Positions 26,101 to 37,168 of a DNA stretch of 64,000 nucleotides are shown here, one piece after another. Location of the stretch: NCBI GenBank assembly GCA_964036155.1, contig OZ038422.1:15399201-15463200 (forward strand), written 5' to 3'. Within the stretch, counting starts at the first letter, position 1. The number at the start of each line of letters is the position of its first letter. The translations under genes and the position numbers were made by a program. The notes below the pieces were generated by a model. The model ran no database searches and was not told where the DNA came from. It saw only the letters and a program-made list of their open reading frames with translations. Source of the DNA: Diploscapter coronatus. Its lineage: Eukaryota; Nematoda; Chromadorea; Rhabditida; Rhabditidae.

Positions 26101-28282
26101 TGATCTCGGAGAAAAAACTTAATTATCCAGAACAACTGAGTTAATTAACCCTAATCTTGTTACAAAGCAAAGGAAAGAAAATTCGCGGAGTGATTCCTCC
26201 ATTTTATAACGGATACTGCGTTTGCGTGCATTGTGAGCGCAGCGTATAGGAAAAAGGCTATGCTTCAATGTTGAAAACTTCTGAAGGCTTGAAAATTTGT
26301 GGGTATGCGTTATTTTGTTTCAGATCAACTACGCTAATCTGAAGTCGATGAACGACATTTACCTGAATGCGAAAACCGACGACGTCACGAAGAAGTACAT
26401 CAATTTCTTCTGCGGACTGTGCATGAGGCGATTTAGTGGAATCCCATCTTCAATCGTAGGATTTTAGTATTTAAATCAAGACAATTAACCAATCCAATAT
26501 CTATGAAGCATTCTGAATGGTTGTTCGAATTTTCAAATTCTCGCGACTTTTTGGCGTATCAGAAATTTTGCGTGATGATCCAATCAGACATACTGGGCAC
26601 TTACGTCAGTTGAATAAAATACACGAGGGGTAGATCGCAGAGGCAAATTGTTAGTTGTGGTATCACCATGAACAACAAAAATATGTAAAGTCTCTGATTA
26701 GAGATACAAAATTGCGAAGAAAATATTATAGAAACTAGATTGTTTGAAATATCTGACGACTATTTTCCCTAGGTCTGGATCCGATCCGAAAATGCAATTA
26801 TTACAAATCCAACCCGATTTATCGAATTGGGTCTGATACAACAAGCCTGTTTTAACCACTTTTCGATCTAATTAGGATCCAGAGAATTTGACTTTCTCTC
26901 ATGATATTTTCTTTAATTTTAGGGAGTTTTCGACCATATGATGCTGCACATGAAGAATGAATACGAGATGCGAGAGTACAAGTGCTACCTGTGCGATTTC
27001 ACTCATGATAAGAGGAACGAAATCATCAAGCACACACAGGACGTCCACAGCAAAATGGTCTTCATCAATGATGAATCGCTCAAGGTGATAGAAATTCTCA
27101 TTATACACATTATTCTTGAAAAGTTGATTACCAATTAGTCAATGTTGGATAAATTTTCCATATCATTTGACAAATTTTAAAGCGTCTTTATAGTGCAGCT
27201 CTAAATAACGTGTCATAGAATTTGATACGCACTCAGCGAAAAAGACATCATTAGCTTAAAAATTAAATATAATCAATTAAATGATTAATTACACTTGAAA
27301 TTTCAGGATTACAATATCGAAAACATCAAGGCAGTTTCGAAGAAGATTTTCGGCTCTCCCGACACTGCCTTCAGATTTCTGCCAACTATTTCTCAAAAGA
27401 AATTCGCAGGGCATATTAAGACGATTCCTGATTTTCGAGTAAGTTTGGATGACATTTATTCAGGTTTGGGAAAATCGAATTTAATTCTGAAAAAAAACAT
27501 TCTGCTTGGAACTTGATCTTTTTTCCAAATTGTTCAATATTCAACTGCCTAATAATCATGGTTGATATTACACATGCGCGCCCTCTTTTCAAAGTCGATG
27601 AAAAAGAAATGCATAAATAACACTGAACAAACACAGTAAATAGCGTTGTTTCTATTCATCGATTCGAAAAATTAACAGGAAGAAAATTCAAAGGAATCAG
27701 AAAATCGATAGAGCATCGATGCAATCAATTAAACTTTGCACCTTTTCCGACTGCTGCGCGATCGCGCGGCTTGAACGAGGCCGAATTCGCAGAGTGGGAG
27801 AGTAAACCTACTGCTTTTAGTCATTCTTTGAAAAGAGAGAGCGCAAGTGTACTATATTTGAAACACAAGTTAAGATATTTTGAATTCAGAGAGAACAACC
27901 TGAAGCCTGGCTGGACGACGTTAAGACAGAAGTGCGAGAACTGGGAGAATCATCCAAACAGCTGAATGGCGACAACAATAAAACCAAGAAAGAGCCTGGG
28001 CAGAAAGAAAGTGACCAGTTCCTGAATTCTGCAGGAAGCAGCAATTCTGAGTTGTTCAATCGTCGGAACGACAAAATCAAGGATGAACCTGATGTGGAAG
28101 TAGAAGCCGATTCACTAAGCTCTCCAGGATGCAGCAACTCAGAACTTTTCACTCATCAGAACGACAAAATCAAGGAAGAACCGGGCTTGGAAAAGTCGCC
28201 GAAAAAAAGAAAATTAGAACTGAACGATATTATGGCTGAAAAAATCAAAGTCGAGGTCGTGATCAAGAATGAACCACGTTAA
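23195..28282 (+). CDS. Multi-C2H2 zinc-finger protein with repeated module and SUMO-motif tail (plus partner)
   Basis: Predicted nuclear protein of about 673 residues from 13 phased exons: 23195-23269, 23312-23429, 23659-23815, 23960-24059, 24439-24594, 24752-24856, 25077-25291, 25537-25633, 25740-25919, 26324-26455, 26923-27084, 27307-27438, 27890-28282. After a Ser/Lys-rich N-terminus come three copies of the module seen in the divergent neighbour. Each has a finger (CILCDKF, CRICSKF, FFCGLCMRRF), a second finger (YVCIFPDCSY, YYCRRCRGY, YKCYLCDF), and a segment around CFGDISA, NWSDSMIRKLSTQCYGNPN or DYNIENIKAVSKKIFGSPD. The last exon is charged and carries repeated psi-K-x-E sequences (VKTE, IKDE, IKEE, IKVE, IKNE), the SUMO-attachment consensus, beside an SPKKRK basic patch that could be a nuclear localisation signal. 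Exon 9 could instead read through to a stop at 25964, giving a shorter protein. The downstream exons lack their own start, so one gene is favoured. Confidence 0.75.
24167..24315. repeat. Palindromic MITE-like element in zinc-finger intron 4
   Basis: Two arms of about 50 bp are inverted copies: GGCACTGGAAAGAGCG with GCTCCAAT on the left, and ATTGGAGC with CGCTCTTTCCAGTGCC on the right. They are separated by about 45 bp. The arms are GC-richer than their surroundings. The structure fits a non-autonomous DNA transposon or foldback element inside a 379 nt intron. Confidence 0.75.
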
Positions 28283-28932
28283 TAAAGAAAATTTTCATTC
28301 TAGAATATTTTGATGAGATTTTGTTTCGCAATTTATTCTTTATAAACACGCCATTAAAACTTATAAACTTGATTACTTTAAAAATAGAACTGCTCTATAC
28401 GAGGTATTTGATTGTTTCTTTTTGACAATAAGAAGATTAAATCTACTCTTTAGTAATTTTGTGATGCCTGTTTGTCTGTGTCTTCAACGTTATTGCTTGA
28501 AGTGGAATGAATAAAAGTGATTGAATGTGTGGTATGGTTAGATGCAGAATTTTCCCGCGGTGTGCAACGTATAGGTTTTGTTTGAGTTTGATCAGATAAT
28601 TGGACAATTATCCTTATTAGAAGTGATTTCTCCTTTAGTGAATCGATTTTTTTCGCATTTTTATGAATGAAAAGAAACTTGAAATTTTTTCTTTAAATTA
28701 CATCATTTCCTCTTTATTATATGGCGAATTTGCCAGGAGATTTCAGCGAACGTAGTTAATTCTTATGTTCTAAACTTACATTCGACTTTTGCTTGATGAC
28801 CGGCAAAGTCTAAATATCACCATCCCTGCATCGTTTTCGGCGAATTGCTGCTTTCACTAGACTCTTCTTACAGCTATAAAACGATGCCTGCTATTCCTTC
28901 GAATCAATTTGAACAACCTATCATTTCCAACG
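28283..28932. other. Intergenic; holds one copy of a dispersed repeat
   Basis: Spacer between the zinc-finger gene and the small secreted-protein gene. Positions about 28465-28580 resemble 56280-56395 (see the dispersed repeat). No exon recognised. Confidence 0.5.
28465..28580 (+). repeat. Dispersed repeat, copy 1
   Basis: Shares blocks in the same order and orientation with 56280-56395, including a GTCTGT block and GATGCAGAATTTTCC followed by GTGCAACGTA. Probably fragments of an old transposon or satellite. Confidence 0.5.
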
Positions 28933-29756
28933 ATGAATCAATTCCTCGTGATTCTTGTATTAGGTAAATATAATATAAAGAGTTTCATTCTAATTTATCG
29001 TAAGTTTAGGACTGTGCTTTGCTACTAAATCATACTGCCAATATTATTATCAAAATTCCGGAAACTATGGAACCTACAATTATCCATATTCCGATGGACA
29101 GGTGAGAGTTCTGCTTATTCATATTTATTCATTCATTGCAAAACATTGTTTTAGTACCACTGGTGGTTCTTTCTGAGAGATGGGAAATTGATGCGCTACG
29201 AAAACAATGATGGAACGAATCCATTCTCCGATCCAGAAGCCAATCGACAAATCGGTATGATCCCTTTTTTGCGATATTAAAAACCTTGAAGCAAAAAATT
29301 GACCATGAAACTGCCAATTCCGTTATTTTCGTGTAATGTTTTGCAGAAGGAAATTTTTATAAAAATAAAAAATGGCAACCTGGAAAAAACAAGGCAACAA
29401 GGTGACGAAATAGTGTTGGAGAAGAAGCATACAAGAGCATTTCCCCTACCTTGTCCTATGGCATTTCGTACGTCTTGTCGCTTTGTTGTCGTTTTTTAGA
29501 TTGCCTAAAAAATCATAAAATTTAAAACTAAGCAAAAGAATTTAGCGGCTCACGGGGGCATCAGCAGCTGGGGACCAGGATTCGAGCCTTATGTATGACT
29601 CTAATATTTATTGCCTAGTTAAAATTTCAATTTCAGCCCAACCATTTGAAATATCGAGTCGAACAGTCCTACAGATATGCGTACCCAGTCATTAGGACGA
29701 CTTATTATCAGTATCAACCTTACTCTAATTATTACGGTTATTGGAGAAGACGATAA
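28933..29756 (+). CDS. Small secreted Tyr-rich protein (P1)
   Basis: Five exons in phase (28933-28963, 29010-29101, 29155-29254, 29546-29592, 29637-29756) encode about 129 residues. The first 20 residues form a signal peptide (MNQFLVILVLGLCFATKSYC). The mature part is rich in Tyr, Asn, Gly and Trp (YYYQNSGNYGTYNYPY at the start, YYQYQPYSNYYGYWRRR at the end). A central DGKLMRYENNDGTNPFSDP segment has relatives in two other small secreted genes here (52449-53602 and 61131-61983), so these look like a local family. Tyr-rich secreted proteins can be structural or cross-linked, but no function is assigned. Confidence 0.75.
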
Positions 29757-31747
29757 TTCCTATTCTTTTTTGTAGGATTAGAGCTAATAGGTTTTGCAAT
29801 AAATTATTTATGAAACTTTTTATTGAATGTTCCATTTTCACTAAAATATCGATAATTTCGTTTTCTTAGTATTGTTTGAAAAAGTTATTACCGGAAATTT
29901 TGGTGTGCAAATAGAACGAAATTCGTACACACTTCTACGGGAGCTGAGAGCGGAAATTCGTAATTTTGAGCAGGGATCGAAAAGAGGCAAGACTTTGCTA
30001 GTTCGGAAACTCCAGTACAGGGCGAATGATGTCGAACTTTGATGCGCCAGTCATTTGACCCATATCATTTGCACGTTTAGTCTATTTGGCCTACATTTGA
30101 GTCTGATTAGGGTTGAGTACATAATATCGACGAACTTGTATAAGCTATTATTGAATGTGTGAAAATGTATGAAATTTTAAAAATATTTTATAAGGAGAAC
30201 GATTTTTCAAATAAATAATCAGTATTAGAAAATCCTCAAAAGTTACCTAGAAATTTCTATTCATTTAAAAAATCTAGTGTCCAAGCCTTAAATTCTCGGT
30301 TTCCTTGGTTTCTTTCCATTTGCCATATTCACGCCACTTTGCCAGTGTTTGCATAGCCGTGTACCCTTTTTGTGTTAGATAACAGTTATGCGGCAAAAAT
30401 TGTCAATGTATTCCCTCGAAAAGCGAAAAGATCAAATTCTCTTATTCACAGTCTTCGATTCATTCTTCGCTTTGATATTTTCTCTGAAATTTCTCTATCA
30501 TTTTGGTGTAATATGAGTTTGTTCGATATTGAAAACATTCACGTCAGAATTTTTTCTTCGTCTTATCTAAAATATTTTTGTTCAGTTTCAAATTATTTGA
30601 CGTTAATTTGCTCTTTTCGCTCCATAAAATTTCATCTTTATTTATTTAATAGTTGAAAAACATTCTAAAATTGCAGTAAAATTTCTCCATCGTTGAAAAA
30701 GTGGTCGGAATTTTTTCAACTCTTCTAGACACAATCGATTTGTCTCGGTTTTTGCCTTGGAAACCCCTTGCTTCTTCTCACTCTTTTTCTCACGCAAAGT
30801 ATTTTCAGCTTTCATCCTCTTTCTATCTCTTCTTTCGTAGTTTTCTCTAATATTCTTTCCTTCGTCATTCGAATTTTCCCTTCACATAACTGCCTCCAGC
30901 GAACTTCCGCCTTTTCATCTTTTGTTTGTTATCTCAATTATCAGCTATCTCTAAATTTTTCTTCTTTCTCGAAATTTATCTCTCATCACGTCCAGATTAA
31001 ATCGGCTTATATGCAAATTACCAGCCATTTTCACCCACAATATCAATCATTTTTTGATTTTTCAATTCTGAACTCAACGACTATCGGGTATTTTTGCTGC
31101 GTCGACCGATTTTTCGAGAATCATACGTGAAAACGACAGCCACGCTGATATAATTTAAATTCTACTGAAACTTCCGGATGTTTTATTTTTTAATTTAGCA
31201 TTTATCTAGTAATATTTTTGTTTATTGATAAAAAATACTATGATTTTTCAAGAACTTTTATGATGGAATAATTTATCACGATTTTACTATGAGATGTTAT
31301 TGATATTTGAAAGTCTACAACCATATCATAATCGATAGGATTAGCATCTTGCTTGAGTGATTTTGGAATTCGAAAATTTGTGATATCTTTGGGAATAGAT
31401 AAGTAATCTCCCCAGAGAAAAGTTTGATAGTGATACTTACAATTACCTTTTACATAATTTGTGAAAACGTTACATATTCAGCTATTTTTTAAAGCTATGC
31501 GAAATTCTTTAGCCAATATTTTCCTAAATATAACAAAATTACGCCATAGATGTGATCTTTGGTGATATTTTGCGATAAGATATGGATTGGTATAAAATAT
31601 CATTTAGACTATTCCACTTTTCATCTCTGTGAGATAATCTTCTGTTCTTATTATTTGAAAGTTCATCTCTAAGTCTACTCTAGCTAATTTTAAACTGCTG
31701 GTAAAGAATCATTCATCCGTTTGGTTTTATTCACCAACTGTTTAGCA
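29757..31747. other. Intergenic, AT-rich, upstream of the SLC4 gene
   Basis: About 2 kb without a supported gene. Plus-strand open frames at 30372-30656 and 30768-31130 are pyrimidine-rich and low-complexity, with no splice partners or domains, and are taken as noncoding. Confidence 0.5.
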
Positions 31748-34700
31748 ATGAAGATATCCTCATTGCGCGAAGAAGTCTTTGAAAATCATCGCGTAGTTTC
31801 TCATCCCAGCCAATTTGACGCATCGACTTTCAGTTCGATCAATTCGAATTCGGATGATATCATGTATTTTCCGGGTCGGAATATCCTCGAAGAACTCGTG
31901 TCAACAGCCAAAACATATCCTAATGATTATTCAAATGGTAGGTTTCTGAAAATGGAGATTACCAGATCTTTGAAAATGACAGAAAAAAATCACGAAAGTT
32001 CACAATTTCAGTTTAGCGAGAAATTTAGGTATGAAAAGTTACGGTTCAATAATTCGTACGGCTTCAACAGCTAGTATCGTTTTCGTGAATTGCCTAATTA
32101 CATGTATCTGCTACGGAGTGCTATACAATGTCAATACGAACGGATTTCTTGGTTTGAAAACCAGGATATTTTCATAAATTTCCATTTCCAGATGTTGAAC
32201 GGGGAATACTCGGTCAGATGCTTGGCGGGGTAATTTTCGCAGTGTTTGCCGGTCAGCCGATGGTCATTTTGGCAACCACAACAGCCATGTCGATTTACAT
32301 CGTTAGTAAGTGAAATTTTATCTTTTTTTAATATTGATGGTTTCTTTTGATATCAATAGAAAGTTTGCCAAAGATTCACTTTCCTGGGACTGGAGCTTGA
32401 AAATCGGCAAAAAAATATAGGAATGTCCGCGAACTAGAACGAGGTCGAATAAATCTTGGACAAACCTGACCAAGATCTACCATCTTGAGAGAATATTTCC
32501 TTGGACTATCTCTTCCAAGAACTTCATTCAAATGTCAAAATTTTCAGTTGTACGAGGCTTCGCAGTCCACGCTGACTACCCATTTTCCAAGTTTTACTCC
32601 GCTGTCGGCGTTTCTGCGTCCGCAATTCTCTTCCTCATGAGTATTCTCGGAGCTCCCTGGTTCATGAAGTTTGCTAGAACGTAAGAAAACCCTGTCTAAC
32701 AGTTTAAAATTGCCCACTTTCAGTTCAACCGAAGAAACGATGCGAGTTTTCCAAAGCACCGTGCGAATTTATAACGCTCTATCGGCTATTTACTCGGGTG
32801 AATTTGTTAGTGGAAAGAAATTTGAGTTTTCGATTTCAGCGTACAAAGTGTTCGTGCATTGTTGGGCGGGAAACGACAAAGGACCCATGCATATCAATAA
32901 CCTCGGTAAAATATGATAATTTTAGAGAAAACGAGATTTTTGCGAAACTAAAAAATGAAGATAGGTATTGTCTTAGGATCATGTACACCAACCAACACGT
33001 TGATAATCTTTGGCTTAGTCCTGTCTGCCACGGCACTAGGATTCTTCTTCAATTCGCTAAGAGAATCGGAATACTTCTTATGGTTCTTCACGATCTTAAA
33101 CCTTACTTTAAGACCATTTTTCTAGGAATATTCGAATTCTGATCTCAAATTACGCGATTCCACTAGCGATTCTCATTCCGACTTTCGTCGTGTTTTTCGT
33201 CATTCAGAGAGGACATGGTATGCGTTTTTCATAGTTCTACTTTCAAGGGTCATCACATAAATTTTGAGTTCGAGTTTCTCACGAAAAAGTCGAAAATGAA
33301 CTCCTGCAAGAGCTATTCGTTGACCATCCAAAATTTAGTTCAATTTCAGACATCGACCACAATCCCGACCTGCAATTCCACTGGATCGAGTTCTACGACC
33401 TTCCAGCTCACGCTTACTCAATAGCGATTCCTCTCGGAATTCCGCTGGCATTTGTCATTTTTATGGATCACATCTTGGTCACTCAAAATGCAGAAAACCC
33501 AACGAACCAGTAAGGTTTTTTTTATCAATGATAAAATTGAGATGGAACTCATTTCTCCTATCTGATTCCATTTTTTTTTTTTTAATTTAATTCATTCGAT
33601 TCAGGTTGACGAGACACCACCGAAGGCATTGGGACTTGACCGTGTTGGCTCTGATCAATTTTCTGTTATCCTGCTTTGGTTTACCCTGGATGACTGGGGC
33701 TATGCCAACGACAGTGCTCCAAGTCCGAGCACTCACCAAGATCTACAAGGATAAAGTCCCAAAGAACAAGTTTGCCAGAACTTATATCGGTCATCTGAAT
33801 CCGAGCACTGGATGATACCTTGAAAATTTACCTCTTGAGAACCAGTTAGATTGTCTTTGTATTACAACAACAAATAGATTCCATTTTTCTAACATCCTTA
33901 TGTTATGCTCCTATGCTCACTCCTTTCTCGAGTTTTAAAGGTGATCGGATGATGACGACGATATTCATTCATGTCAAAGTATCTTAGTTTTGTAATTTTA
34001 GGAAGATCACCGAGACCCGCTTGGCCACCCTCTTTGGGCATTTGTCGATCATTCCGATGTACTTGCTGCTGACGCCCTATCTAAAGGCCATATTCTCCTT
34101 CTCTGTGGCTCATGGTAAATATTTTCAAAGATTATGCAAATCATTTCCATGTTTTCGCATGAAAATTCTTTCGAATTTTTAAATTTGGCTAATTTTCTGA
34201 CGATTAATGTTTTGCGAGATGTCCAAAAATGGAAACAAAATTTTTGAAAATTCATTTTTCTGAAATATAATGAAAGAAATCTCCAAAAAATGATAATGGA
34301 GAATTTATTTAACTAAATAATCTCATTGGCATATTTGCAGCCTTCTTCGCTCTGATCTCGTCCCTGGCAATCGTGGGCACGCCGTTCTGGTCTCGTCTGC
34401 TGCTGCTTCTATCGGACTCTGTATGCTATAATTTGTCTTTGACGTTTGCCCCCGTGATTTAGCCCAAGCGGCGACGCTTGGATTCCCTCTTCACCCTGGT
34501 CGAATTGGTGCAGATGGTGATGCTCATCGTGGTCAGCATCTTTCCCAATCACTGGGTCCGACTCTCCTATCCATGCATTCTCTTGGGGGTCATGGTCTTT
34601 AGGTAGGTATATTTGAATTTTTTTCATAGATGTGTTCATAATTCCTTGATTTATTGCTATCGAAACTTCGGCCTCAAGCAACTCTAAAAACGAGAATTAT

Positions 34701-34829
34701 ATCTCAATAAACCCGAATCAGATTCAATATGAGTTCAGAAATGAGATTTCTTTTATTTTTAGGGAACTGGTTCTTCCGAAGCTGTTGAATCAAGAAGCCT
34801 TGGATGCGCTCGACGCTCAAAGAAATTAG
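31748..34829 (+). CDS. SLC4-type bicarbonate/anion transporter, short form
   Basis: Predicted multi-pass plasma-membrane anion transporter of the SLC4 (band 3/NBC/BOR) superfamily, about 540 residues. Fourteen phased exons: 31748-31937, 32029-32151, 32192-32305, 32548-32680, 32724-32797, 32840-32905, 32977-33082, 33126-33217, 33350-33509, 33605-33769, 34002-34114, 34341-34420, 34463-34602, 34763-34829. Characteristic stretches are LGQMLGGVIFAVFAGQPMVI early in the membrane domain, ISNYAIPLAILIPTFVVFFV, the HWDLTVLALINFLLSCFGLPW block, and a C-terminal FTLVELVQMVMLIVVSIFP helix. The N-terminus is only about 65 residues, so the large cytoplasmic band 3 domain of animal SLC4 proteins is absent. 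Either this is a lineage-specific short transporter or upstream exons were missed. The exon 10 donor (AA|GTTTGC) is weak but is the only one that keeps frame. Substrate cannot be told from sequence. Confidence 0.85.
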
Positions 34830-35214
34830 GTAATTAGAATCTTCAAGTGTTATTTTATTTTGTCACAAATAAAATGATTTGAAAACAATGCATTTTTATT
34901 TGTACAACTATTATCAATCACATGAAAAATTAATTGGAGGTAGTAAGATATTTTGATCGCAAAATTCTGATATTTCCTTAAATTGTCATAATGTTGACAT
35001 AAGACTGCGATGCAACATTTGAGTACATGCATTCAGGCATTCCCATGCTCTTTTGCAATAATTTTTGGCACAATTAGTCTCAAGAGACTAGAGAGAATTG
35101 GAATCGAGAGACGATGAGAAACGAGAAGAATGGGAGCCAGGACCAGATTTGGATGAAAAACAGAGTAGACGATAATCATTTCTTTATTTATAATTCTAAA
35201 AATCATAATTATCA
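34830..35214. other. Convergent intergenic spacer
   Basis: Short spacer between the ends of two convergent genes (SLC4 on plus, GPCR on minus). AT-rich with possible poly(A) signals on both strands. No other feature. Confidence 0.5.
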
Positions 35215-37168
35215 CTATGAAGTCAGTTGGGTATCGTTTTTTATTCGAAGTCGGCTACAGAAGTAAAACATGCACATTTGTCTGAATCGCTTTCCGAAGA
35301 ATGCATAAATCAGAATATTCGAGGCACTGAAATAATTTTTTTAGTAAATTGATTATTAGGTTGAAGATACCTGTTGATGCAAACTAGCAGGTTAGATATT
35401 GCAACTAATGATTCTAGTAAGCTTATATCGAAGGTCTCATCGACATTTGCGATAGCAGATAGAAAGTTAAATGCTATAAACGTTAATGCCGTGTAAATGA
35501 CAATGAGATTTCGTCTAAATTAGAAATTTGGAGTAATTTCGATTTTATCATTTAGAATTACTATAATTCCAAATAATTATCATACCGATTTTCTTTTTCG
35601 TCATTAGCTTGCAAGCCTTGCATAACCAAATGTGTTTGATGTGCTTTGCGAACTTCCTTAACCACAAAGAAGTTTAGGATAATCATTATTGACCTGAATA
35701 TTCATTTCGAGGATAATTACTTTGATACAAGCCTCCATTTACCATGGAATAAAAATGACAAAAATGGTATAGGTATAAGTCATATAATATATTTGGTAGG
35801 TCAGACTAAGTCTCATACGCGATATTACTAAATCACCCCCTTTGTCGTATGAATATTCGAAAAATGTAGGTATCTAAATTTGACAAAAGAATTATATCAT
35901 TGCAAGAATTAATAAAACAAATCATTTCCACCAAACTGACTCGGTAAATAACTGCGATACACGTCATAGAGAGAAGGATGATTTTGGTTCTCCTAGTTGT
36001 GCACCAAATTTTCGATTGAAATGGATATTTTATATGCAGAAATCGGTCGATGGTAATTGCAGCACAAGTCCAAGCACTGCATGTTTGAGCTATCAAGAGG
36101 ATTGGATATAGATATTGGATGGTAGAGCAGCGAAACCGACAGAATATGGGCACCTAGAAAAAGATACCGGGACACCAGTTAGAAAATCGGTGTCTTTTTC
36201 TAACTGGTGTTCTGGTGTCCCGGTATCTTTTTCCATGAGCCCAGAATATGTAAGTATGTTCCTGAAATTTAACTCGAGATCTTTAGAAATAAATTTGGGA
36301 ACAGTTTTTGATATTTGTCAAATTTTTTGTGCATTTTTCATTAATTTTGTGAAATTGGAAATAATATCGGACGACAATATCAACAATTTTTAGGTCATTT
36401 GAATAAGAACTTCGGATTCAGCCATTTTAAATTATATTAGTTGAATCAATTTTCTCTAACCTATTATAAATATAAATTATCATTCAAAGTTTACCAGTTC
36501 TCGACATTGATGATCTGGCGTGAAAACCAGTAGACCGAACATTAGAAGAAGCAAATCAAAAGTTGACATCGCGGCGAGGTAAATATTCAACGTAACTGAT
36601 CTGTAACATTATTAAGAAATTTAATTATTGCAGGCGTTCGACAGATTGATCACTCTTGAAAGTTGAGATAAAAATAGTTATACGACTATCTGATCTTTGC
36701 ATCGAAAGATTATAAATAGCCACGCTGAGCATCGTCATTACCGACCATGAAAGTGCCAAAGTTAGTAATGATTTGAAGAGGAGAAATGAAAGATGCATAG
36801 TTTAATTCTGCCATTATTTATACTCCTCGCGATGCAAAGTTCGATTAGTCGTATGCGAATTTCTATAACTAATTTTGAAAGTGATAAATTTGACGGATAA
36901 CTGCAATGTATCAAAATGATTCTAAAAACGATTGTTTGACTATTTTCATTTAAAATTGAATTTTTATCACTTGATTTTCTAATTTTCAAATTATACATTA
37001 TGAGACATTGTCTAACCTCATTTGTTTTCGAGTAAAAATGAATATGCTAATGCTAGCTGTGAAGATACCGATTAGAGAAATTATAGGTAAAATAATAACG
37101 TTGACATAATGGGATATAGGATCATAGTCCCATTCCTCTTCGTTATTCGTGAAGTTTGTTGAGTTCAT
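35215..37168 (-). CDS. Rhodopsin-class GPCR, FMRFamide-peptide-receptor-like
   Basis: Predicted neuropeptide receptor of about 321 residues at the plasma membrane. Seven phased exons: 37168-37017, 36600-36495, 36153-35941, 35873-35743, 35693-35586, 35514-35371, 35326-35215. An N-glycosylated extracellular N-terminus (NSTNFTNN) precedes TM1. TM2 has SVTLNIYLAAMSTFDLLLL. TM3 ends in SAWTCAAITIDRFLHIKYPF, where DRF takes the place of DRY, as in nematode FMRFamide-like receptors. TM4 is followed by IPTFFEYSYD. TM7 is SASNILIYAFFGKRFR, with the NPxxY motif reduced to NxxIY. The third exon begins directly at the edge of a palindromic element that supplies its acceptor (see repeat at 36154-36236). 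Ligand cannot be assigned. Confidence 0.87.
36154..36236. repeat. Palindromic element forming the 3' splice site of a GPCR intron
   Basis: Perfect or near-perfect inverted arms (GAAAAAGATACCGGGACACC paired with GGTGTCCCGGTATCTTTTTC) separated by a short loop. One arm carries an extra 8 nt duplicated AACACCAG block. On the minus strand the last bases of the element (TTTTTCTAG) are the acceptor immediately before the TM3 exon. Confidence 0.85.

Noticed and set aside
26324..28282. Treating the last four exons of the plus zinc-finger gene as a separate gene
   Set aside because: No start codon in frame upstream, splice phases join to exon 9, and the divergent paralogue has the same three-module layout. 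It remains possible if exon 9 reads through to the stop at 25964.
30372..31130. Two plus-strand open frames upstream of the SLC4 gene
   Set aside because: Pyrimidine-rich low-complexity translations rich in Phe/Ser, with no phased exons or domain.
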